A stretch of DNA of 10,607 nucleotides, from the NCBI GenBank assembly GCA_945869905.1, contig CAMBQD010000017.1:1-10607 (forward strand), given 5' to 3'. The notes under the pieces were generated by a model. The model made no database searches. It was given only the letters and a program-made list of their open reading frames with translations, and had not been told where the DNA came from. This DNA is from an uncultured Clostridia bacterium. GTDB taxonomy: Bacteria; Bacillota; Clostridia; Oscillospirales; Acutalibacteraceae. Below, in pieces: positions 6,668 through 10,607 of this stretch; the first letter of the stretch is position 1, and every line of letters starts with the position of its first letter. Position numbers and translations under genes: made by a program.

Positions 6668-7840
6668 ATGGATTATCGTAAAGAATCATTAAGACTTCAC
6701 GGAGAATGGCACGGCAAGCTGGAGGTAACCGCCAGAGCCAAGGTTAACGACAAGGATTCACTTTCACTGGCATACACTCCCGGTGTTGCAGAGCCTTGCC
6801 TTGCAATTCAGGAGGACTATAAAAAAAGCTGGGAGCTTACCCGCCGTTGGAATATGGTTGCCGTTATTACAGACGGCACAGCCGTACTGGGATTGGGCGA
6901 TATAGGTCCCGAGGCAGGTATGCCTGTTATGGAGGGCAAGTGCGTACTGTTTAAGGAATTTGGTGATGTTGACGCATTTCCTCTTTGTGTTCGTACAAAG
7001 GATGTGGACGAATTTGTTGAAACCGTTTACAACATCAGTGGCTCCTTCGGCGGTATCAACCTTGAGGATATTGCCGCTCCGCGTTGCTTTGAAATAGAGG
7101 AAAAGCTTAAGGAAAGGTGTGACATTCCTATCTTCCACGACGACCAGCACGGAACAGCAGTTGTTGTATCTGCCGCACTTATTAATGCAACAAAGCTGAC
7201 CGGCAAGGCGCTTGGTGATTGCAAGGCAGTTATTAACGGCTCAGGTGCCGCAGGCATTGCAATAGCAAAGCTCCTTATGACCTTAGGTCTGCGTGACGTT
7301 ATCCTTTGCGACCGCACAGGCGCAATTTATGAGGGCAAAGAAAAGCTTAATCCTTCAAAGGAGGCTATCGCTAAGGTTACAAACAGGGAGATGACAAAGG
7401 GCTCACTTGTTGACGCCGTTAAGGGCACAGATATTTTTATCGGTGTATCTGCCCCCGGTGTGCTTACACAGGATATGATTAAAACTATGAACGCTGACCC
7501 AATTGTGCTTGCAATGGCTAATCCCACACCTGAGATTATGCCTGACGAGGCAAAAGCGGCAGGCGCAAAAATTGTGGGCACAGGCCGTTCGGATTTCCCT
7601 AACCAAATCAACAATGTTGTTGCTTTCCCGGGTATTTTCCGCGGTGCGTTAGACGTTAGAGCCGGTGCAATTACGGAAAATATGAAAATTGCCGCAGCTT
7701 ATGCTATAGCATCACTTGTTGATGATGATAAGCTGACAGCCGATTACATTCTTCCATATGCCTTTGATGAAAGAATTAAGGACACGGTTGCAAAGGCAGT
7801 TGCAGATGCCGCTGTAAAAGACGGTGTGGCACGTATATAA
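6668..7840 (+). CDS. Malic enzyme, probably NAD-dependent (small YtsJ/MaeA-like form)
   Basis: This 390-residue cytosolic enzyme oxidatively decarboxylates malate to pyruvate and CO2, reducing NAD(P)+. The N-terminal malic domain carries Tyr36 in AYTPGVAEP and the catalytic Lys91 in MEGKCVLF. The metal ligands Glu133-Asp134 lie in NLEDIAAPRCFEIE, with a further Asp in FHDDQHGTA (157-163). The Rossmann domain begins with NGSGAAGIAIAKLL (190-203). An Asp follows its second strand (ILCDRTG, Asp215), which usually favours NAD over NADP. ANPTPEI and GRSDFPNQINN are further family motifs. The start is supported by AGAGGT about ten bases upstream, 35 bases after the dehydrogenase gene. It is last in the operon and is followed by a strong terminator. 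It has the short single-unit form, without the phosphotransacetylase domain of MaeB. Confidence 0.95.
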   Translation: MDYRKESLRLHGEWHGKLEVTARAKVNDKDSLSLAYTPGVAEPCLAIQEDYKKSWELTRRWNMVAVITDGTAVLGLGDIGPEAGMPVMEGKCVLFKEFGDVDAFPLCVRTKDVDEFVETVYNISGSFGGINLEDIAAPRCFEIEEKLKERCDIPIFHDDQHGTAVVVSAALINATKLTGKALGDCKAVINGSGAAGIAIAKLLMTLGLRDVILCDRTGAIYEGKEKLNPSKEAIAKVTNREMTKGSLVDAVKGTDIFIGVSAPGVLTQDMIKTMNADPIVLAMANPTPEIMPDEAKAAGAKIVGTGRSDFPNQINNVVAFPGIFRGALDVRAGAITENMKIAAAYAIASLVDDDKLTADYILPYAFDERIKDTVAKAVADAAVKDGVARI

Positions 7841-7881
7841 AACAGCTTAATATAATGTAATAAAATAGTATATTATAATAT

Positions 7882-7918
7882 AGCGCTCTGTTATTTTTAA
7901 CAGGGCGCTGTTATTTTT
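7882..7918 (+). terminator. Rho-independent terminator of the glpK-malic enzyme operon
   Basis: AGCGCTCTGTTA (7882-7893) pairs with TAACAGGGCGCT (7898-7909) over 12 bp with one G-U wobble and a TTTT loop. It is followed by GTTATTTTTAA. The loop region and the tail share a 14-base direct repeat, CTGTTATTTTTAAC (7888-7901 and 7908-7921), so the downstream copy is a near duplicate of the hairpin centre. Confidence 0.85.
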
Positions 7919-7999
7919 AACGAATTTTGTTTATTATTAGACACTTGTTGCTTATTAGAAAACATTTTGTCAATAGTTTATGGCAATTTTTGTTTAATT

Positions 8000-8027
8000 G
8001 TTACAAATGTTACAAAAAGGTTACAAA
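8000..8027 (-). promoter_or_regulatory. Triple GTTACAAA repeat; candidate WalR (YycF)-type operator for the CHAP hydrolase
   Basis: GTTACAAA occurs at 8000-8007, 8009-8016 and 8020-8027. Read on the minus strand, the second and third copies give TGTAAC, five bases, TGTAAC, an exact fit to the WalR consensus TGTWAH-N5-TGTWAH known from Bacillus and Staphylococcus. The array lies about 45 bp upstream of the predicted -10 of a CHAP cell-wall hydrolase gene, the class of gene that WalR controls. The WalR assignment is inference. Confidence 0.5.
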
Positions 8028-8068
8028 CAACATTGTTAACCCTTCCAATAGATTACGAAGCTTTTTTA

Positions 8069-8077
8069 TGTTAAAAT
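8069..8077 (+). promoter_or_regulatory. Possible extended -10 promoter of the CHAP hydrolase gene
   Basis: TGT-TAAAAT (8069-8077) matches an extended -10 element. No acceptable -35 lies 16-18 bp upstream, which fits a promoter needing an activator such as one bound at 8000-8027. The predicted start is near 8084, giving a leader of about 60 bases. Confidence 0.4.
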
Positions 8078-8093
8078 GCCAAACGATGTTGAA

Positions 8094-8130
8094 CAAACGG
8101 CGTATTATGCCCATTTTGGCACACCGTTTG
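8094..8130 (+). other. Leader hairpin directly before the CHAP gene ribosome binding site
   Basis: CAAACGG (8094-8100) pairs with CCGTTTG (8124-8130). Inside it, TGCC (8108-8111) pairs with GGCA (8118-8121) around a six-base loop. The structure ends two bases before the AAAGGAGG ribosome binding site (8132-8139). It may affect translation or mRNA stability; it matches no riboswitch class I recognise. Confidence 0.4.
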
Positions 8131-8144
8131 CAAAGGAGGCAATT

Positions 8145-8783
8145 ATGAGAAAGCTAATTAAAAACAGCATTATTACCGTTTTATTGACTATTATCGTATT
8201 AGCAGTTTTCCCCACAACAGTATTTGCAAAGGAATATGAACCAAGATTAACGGCTCCCGGCGGTGAGCCGTACTACACAAGAGAGCTTAATGCTTACTCA
8301 CAGACAGGCTACGGTATGCCAAACTGCGTTGCATATGCCTTTGGCAGAATTTATGAGCTTAACGGAGAAAGACCACTCATTGACCATGGAAACGCAGGTG
8401 AATGGTGGTATATCAACAAGGCAAACGATTATTATGATTACGGATACGAGCCAAAGCTGGGTGCAGTTGCCTGCTGGTCAGGCCACGTAGCCGTTGTTGA
8501 GGATATTGCAGATGACGGCGCAATCACCGTTTCCGAGTCCCATTGGGGCGGCACTTATTTTAACACAGCAGTTTATTATGATATGTCTTACCATTACGGT
8601 CAGTATTTTTACGGATATATTTACACCTATAACGAGCCTGAGGAGGAAGAGCCGGTGCTTGCCTACAAAATGGACGAGCAGTATTTTGAGCCTCAGGAAA
8701 AGGATTGCTTTACCGCCCTTGAATTTTCAAAAAGCAATAACACAATTATGAACCCAAAAACAAATGCCCTATTAAATAAATAA
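8145..8783 (+). CDS. Secreted CHAP-domain peptidoglycan amidase/endopeptidase
   Basis: This 212-residue exported protein probably cuts peptidoglycan as a cell-wall amidase or endopeptidase. A signal peptide (basic MRKLIKNS, hydrophobic core to about residue 22, likely cleavage after VFA at 28) leads to a compact CHAP domain of about residues 45-165. The expected catalytic residues are Cys61 in MPNCVAYAFGR, His114 in WSGHVAVVEDI and an acidic or polar third residue in VSESHWGG (Glu131 region). After the domain come a Tyr-rich strand, a short acidic EPEEEEP run and a polar tail. No SH3b, LysM or choline-binding domain is present, so how it stays at the wall is unclear. The start at 8145 is chosen over an in-frame ATG at 8076 because AAAGGAGG lies five bases upstream and it restores a clean signal peptide. 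It is a single-gene unit with its own terminator. The domain is clear; the cleaved bond is not. Confidence 0.9.
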   Translation: MRKLIKNSIITVLLTIIVLAVFPTTVFAKEYEPRLTAPGGEPYYTRELNAYSQTGYGMPNCVAYAFGRIYELNGERPLIDHGNAGEWWYINKANDYYDYGYEPKLGAVACWSGHVAVVEDIADDGAITVSESHWGGTYFNTAVYYDMSYHYGQYFYGYIYTYNEPEEEEPVLAYKMDEQYFEPQEKDCFTALEFSKSNNTIMNPKTNALLNK

Positions 8784-8795
8784 AATGTATTTTTG

Positions 8796-8826
8796 AACGC
8801 AGTGCCTTGCACTGCGTTTTATTTTT
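8796..8826 (+). terminator. Rho-independent terminator of the CHAP gene
   Basis: A perfect 10-bp stem (AACGCAGTGC at 8796-8805, GCACTGCGTT at 8809-8818) with a CTT loop is followed by TTATTTTT. It isolates the CHAP gene from the heat-shock operon downstream. Confidence 0.92.
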
Positions 8827-8900
8827 ACAAAAAATCAATTAAGACGCACAATTAAAATATTTCCAAATAATGAATTTTTTAGAATTTTAAGAAAAAACTA

Positions 8901-8929
8901 TTGACAAATCAGCAAAATGGTTATACTAT
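8901..8929 (+). promoter_or_regulatory. Vegetative promoter of the hrcA-grpE-dnaK operon
   Basis: A perfect -35 TTGACA (8901-8906) with a 17-bp spacer leads to TACTAT (8924-8929); TATACT two bases earlier is an alternative -10 at a shorter spacing. The predicted start, near 8936, lies directly before the CIRCE operator, as expected for HrcA-repressed genes. Confidence 0.85.
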
Positions 8930-8939
8930 TATAACAGAG

Positions 8940-8966
8940 TTAGCACTCAGGTGTTGAGAGTGCTAA
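8940..8966. promoter_or_regulatory. CIRCE operator (HrcA binding site)
   Basis: TTAGCACTC (8940-8948), nine bases, GAGTGCTAA (8958-8966) is a perfect copy of the CIRCE consensus. It sits at the predicted transcription start of the operon encoding HrcA itself, so it gives negative autoregulation that is relieved on heat shock. Confidence 0.98.
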
Positions 8967-8984
8967 CAAGCAAAAAAACACAAA

Positions 8985-8991
8985 AGAGGTG
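8985..8991 (+). promoter_or_regulatory. hrcA ribosome binding site that decides the start codon
   Basis: AGAGGTG ends eight bases before the ATG at 9000. The in-frame GTG at 8991 overlaps the last base of this site and cannot be served by it, so ATG 9000 is the likely start. Confidence 0.8.
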
Positions 8992-8999
8992 TGGAAAGG

Positions 9000-10031
9000 A
9001 TGATTAGCGAAAGACGTTTGGCAATACTCAATTTAATAATTGAGCATTATCTCCAAACAGGAGAGCCAATGGGCTCAAAAACATTATGCCAACTGCTTCC
9101 CTATTCCGTTTCCAGTGCCACAGTAAGAAATGAAATGGCTTACCTCTCAGAGCTTGGATTTTTGGAGCAAAGGCACACCAGTGCAGGACGTGTACCCAGC
9201 AAGGCGTCATACAGATATTATGTTGACAGCCTTATGGTGCCGGATGAGCTTTCCGATTATAACAAGAAATTAATCAGCGAGGCCCTTTCCGTTAACTCCG
9301 GCGACCCTGAACGCTTATTGTCAGACGCCGCAAAGCTGCTGGCGCAATATACGCACTGTATCGGCTTTTGCTGTGCTATTGAGGACCCTCTTGACTGTAT
9401 TCAAGGCGTTGACCTTATACCTGCCGGTAATTCCAAGGCAATGCTTGTAATGCTCACCGCCGGCAACAAAATCAAATCATCACTGATTAACATAGCCTGC
9501 CCCATTGACGACGATTTCAGATTTTTATTCTATGAGGTTATGAACAGGCTGTTTATCGGCACACCGCTTACGGAGGTTAATTTATCTCTTGTACAGCGTT
9601 CGGTCTTAATAGCAAAGGAAAGAGTATTTGACCTTTTGCCTATACTCACCTCGCTGTGTTCTTTGTGCAATGAGGCATCTCACAGCAAGCTGATGCTTGA
9701 AAACGAAACAAACATACTGTCCCACGACGAGCTGGGAAATGATGTTTACAAGCTGCTTTCCTTCTTGGCTGATAAGGAAAAGCTGATTGAATTTTCAAAG
9801 CAGTTTGCCAAAACCAATGCAAGACGCTCTATGTTTATCGGCGACGAAAATCCGTTATATGAAATGAAAAACACATCAACCGTTATTTCAAAATTCATAT
9901 ACGGTAACAACCAGTGTGCTACGCTGGGAATGATTGGTTCAACAAGAATTGATTACAAAAAAATCATTCCCTGTGTGGAATATATATTTAATACAGTAGA
10001 CACTCTACTCTCAAAGGGAGGTACAAAATGA
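9000..10031 (+). CDS. hrcA: Heat-inducible transcription repressor HrcA
   Basis: This 343-residue dimeric repressor binds CIRCE and represses class I heat-shock genes; in Bacillus its activity depends on GroEL. The N-terminal winged helix-turn-helix covers about residues 1-75, with MISERRLAILNLIIEHYLQTG, then SSATVRNEMAYLSELGFLEQ as recognition-helix region and the HTSAGRVPSKASYRYYVD signature. The central GAF-like and dimerisation region follows, ending with LGMIGSTRIDYKKIIPCVEYI, the family's C-terminal motif (GST here where GPT is common). Length is normal. Its last codons overlap grpE by four bases (ATGA), which indicates translational coupling. The preceding CIRCE makes it self-regulated. 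Confidence 0.97.
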   Translation: MISERRLAILNLIIEHYLQTGEPMGSKTLCQLLPYSVSSATVRNEMAYLSELGFLEQRHTSAGRVPSKASYRYYVDSLMVPDELSDYNKKLISEALSVNSGDPERLLSDAAKLLAQYTHCIGFCCAIEDPLDCIQGVDLIPAGNSKAMLVMLTAGNKIKSSLINIACPIDDDFRFLFYEVMNRLFIGTPLTEVNLSLVQRSVLIAKERVFDLLPILTSLCSLCNEASHSKLMLENETNILSHDELGNDVYKLLSFLADKEKLIEFSKQFAKTNARRSMFIGDENPLYEMKNTSTVISKFIYGNNQCATLGMIGSTRIDYKKIIPCVEYIFNTVDTLLSKGGTK

Positions 10032-10555
10032 GTAAAAAGAAAGCAGACCAGACAAACGATGAAAAGGAAATAAAGGAAGAAACAAAAAAGGATGAAAAAT
10101 CCAATGAAAAGGCTTGTGAAGAAAATCCCCTTGAAAAAGAGCTTGCCGACACAAAGGAGCAGCTACTGAGAGTAACTGCCGAATATGCAAATTTCCGCAA
10201 GCGTTCCGAAAAGGAAAAGAACGAAAGCTTTGCTTATGCAACTGCCAAAACAGTTGGTGAAATTCTTTCGGCAATTGACAATCTTGAAAGAGCTTTGTCA
10301 AACGAGCAGGAGGATTATGAGGGGCTGAAAAAGGGCGTGCAAATGACCTATGACAGCCTAATGGCATCACTTGAAAAGCTTGGTGTTACAGCCTACGGCG
10401 AATGCGGTGAGCAGTTTGACCCCAATTTCCACAACGCAGTAATGCACGTTGAGGACGACAGCTTGGAGGCAAATGTTATTACAGACGTATTTCAAAGAGG
10501 CTATAAAATAAACGATAAGGTTGTAAGACCTGCAATGGTTAAAACAGCCAACTAA
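10028..10555 (+). CDS. grpE: Nucleotide exchange factor GrpE
   Basis: This 175-residue cytosolic cochaperone dimer releases ADP from DnaK and may act as a thermosensor. The first 30 or so residues are a Lys/Glu-rich, probably disordered tail. A long coiled-coil helix follows (about residues 34-90, containing LLRVTAEYANFRKRSEKEK). The C-terminal beta-wing that opens the DnaK nucleotide cleft carries the family signature from FDPNFHNAVMHVEDDS through VITDVFQRGYKINDKVVRPAMV. The start overlaps the hrcA stop as ATGA and is served by GGGAGGT. The length is within the usual range. Confidence 0.97.
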   Translation: MSKKKADQTNDEKEIKEETKKDEKSNEKACEENPLEKELADTKEQLLRVTAEYANFRKRSEKEKNESFAYATAKTVGEILSAIDNLERALSNEQEDYEGLKKGVQMTYDSLMASLEKLGVTAYGECGEQFDPNFHNAVMHVEDDSLEANVITDVFQRGYKINDKVVRPAMVKTAN

Positions 10556-10575
10556 TTATAAGGAGGACAATTATT

Positions 10576-10607
10576 ATGTCAAAGATTATCGGTATTGATT
10601 TAGGAAC
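10576..10607 (+). CDS. dnaK: Chaperone DnaK (Hsp70), first codons only
   Basis: The window ends ten codons into this gene: MSKIIGIDLG, the start of the Hsp70 phosphate-1 loop (GIDLGTT). AAGGAGG lies about nine bases upstream of the ATG, and the gene follows grpE by 20 bases. The order hrcA-grpE-dnaK confirms the identity despite the short visible stretch. The rest lies outside the window. Confidence 0.95.
   Translation, partial: MSKIIGIDLG

Noticed and set aside
6168..7614. Minus-strand reading frames of 95-133 codons opposite the dehydrogenase and malic enzyme
   Set aside because: The sense-strand genes are complete and conserved; the antisense products show only translated complements of their codon patterns.
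8000..8027. GTTACAAA repeats as a CRISPR array or replication iterons
   Set aside because: Units are only eight bases long with 1-3 base gaps, with no spacers, no cas genes and no rep or DnaA-box context.
8076..8144. In-frame upstream ATG extending the CHAP protein
   Set aside because: The ATG is part of the predicted -10, the added residues would bury the signal peptide, and the internal ATG has a perfect ribosome binding site.
7921..8144. Cyclic-di-AMP (ydaO) riboswitch before the CHAP gene
   Set aside because: Such switches often precede wall hydrolases, but the conserved GGGGAACCC-like and GGGTGAATCC-like blocks are missing and the leader after the predicted start is too short.

Overview
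The window looks like chromosomal DNA of a low-to-moderate GC Gram-positive anaerobe, most likely a gut Clostridia member (Oscillospiraceae/Lachnospiraceae-like). The reasons are strong AGGAGG-type ribosome binding sites, TTGACA/TATAAT promoters, an hrcA-grpE-dnaK heat-shock operon under a perfect CIRCE operator, a small YtsJ-type malic enzyme, and a GH95 fucosidase of the kind used on host or plant glycans. The taxonomic placement is inference. I see no mobile element, CRISPR array, rRNA or tRNA.

Layout. (1) 1-1140 (+): the 3' part of a GH95 alpha-L-fucosidase gene, ending at a bidirectional terminator (1141-1177). (2) 1207-3475 (-): an ABC-2 polysaccharide-export permease with its own promoter, then the shikimate-pathway pair aroE-aroK, whose stop and start codons overlap (TAATG). 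(3) 3502-3546: divergent, physically overlapping promoters for aroE (-) and a free-standing acyl carrier protein gene (+, 3584-3811). (4) 3820-7918 (+): an apparent operon of glycerol kinase, an Ldh2-family malate/lactate dehydrogenase and malic enzyme. Its promoter runs into the acpP terminator and is flanked by two inverted repeats. (5) 7841-8144: a gene-free stretch of about 300 bp holding a terminator, three GTTACAAA repeats that match the WalR/YycF operator consensus on the minus strand, an extended -10 promoter and a leader hairpin. (6) 8145-8783 (+): a secreted CHAP-domain peptidoglycan hydrolase with its own terminator. (7) 8901-10607 (+): promoter, CIRCE, hrcA, grpE and the first codons of dnaK.

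How the genes work together. HrcA represses its own operon through CIRCE, and GrpE and DnaK form the chaperone machine. In the central operon, glycerol kinase feeds glycerol 3-phosphate into glycolysis, while the dehydrogenase and malic enzyme could interconvert oxaloacetate, malate and pyruvate, a redox-balancing branch. Most genes are ordinary housekeeping functions, and I did not find a clearly new multi-gene system. The points most worth a second look are regulatory: the WalR-like boxes before the CHAP hydrolase, the glpK promoter laid over a terminator between two palindromes, the shared -10 of the aroE/acpP divergent promoters, and a glycerol kinase without the phosphorylatable histidine of many Firmicutes homologues.
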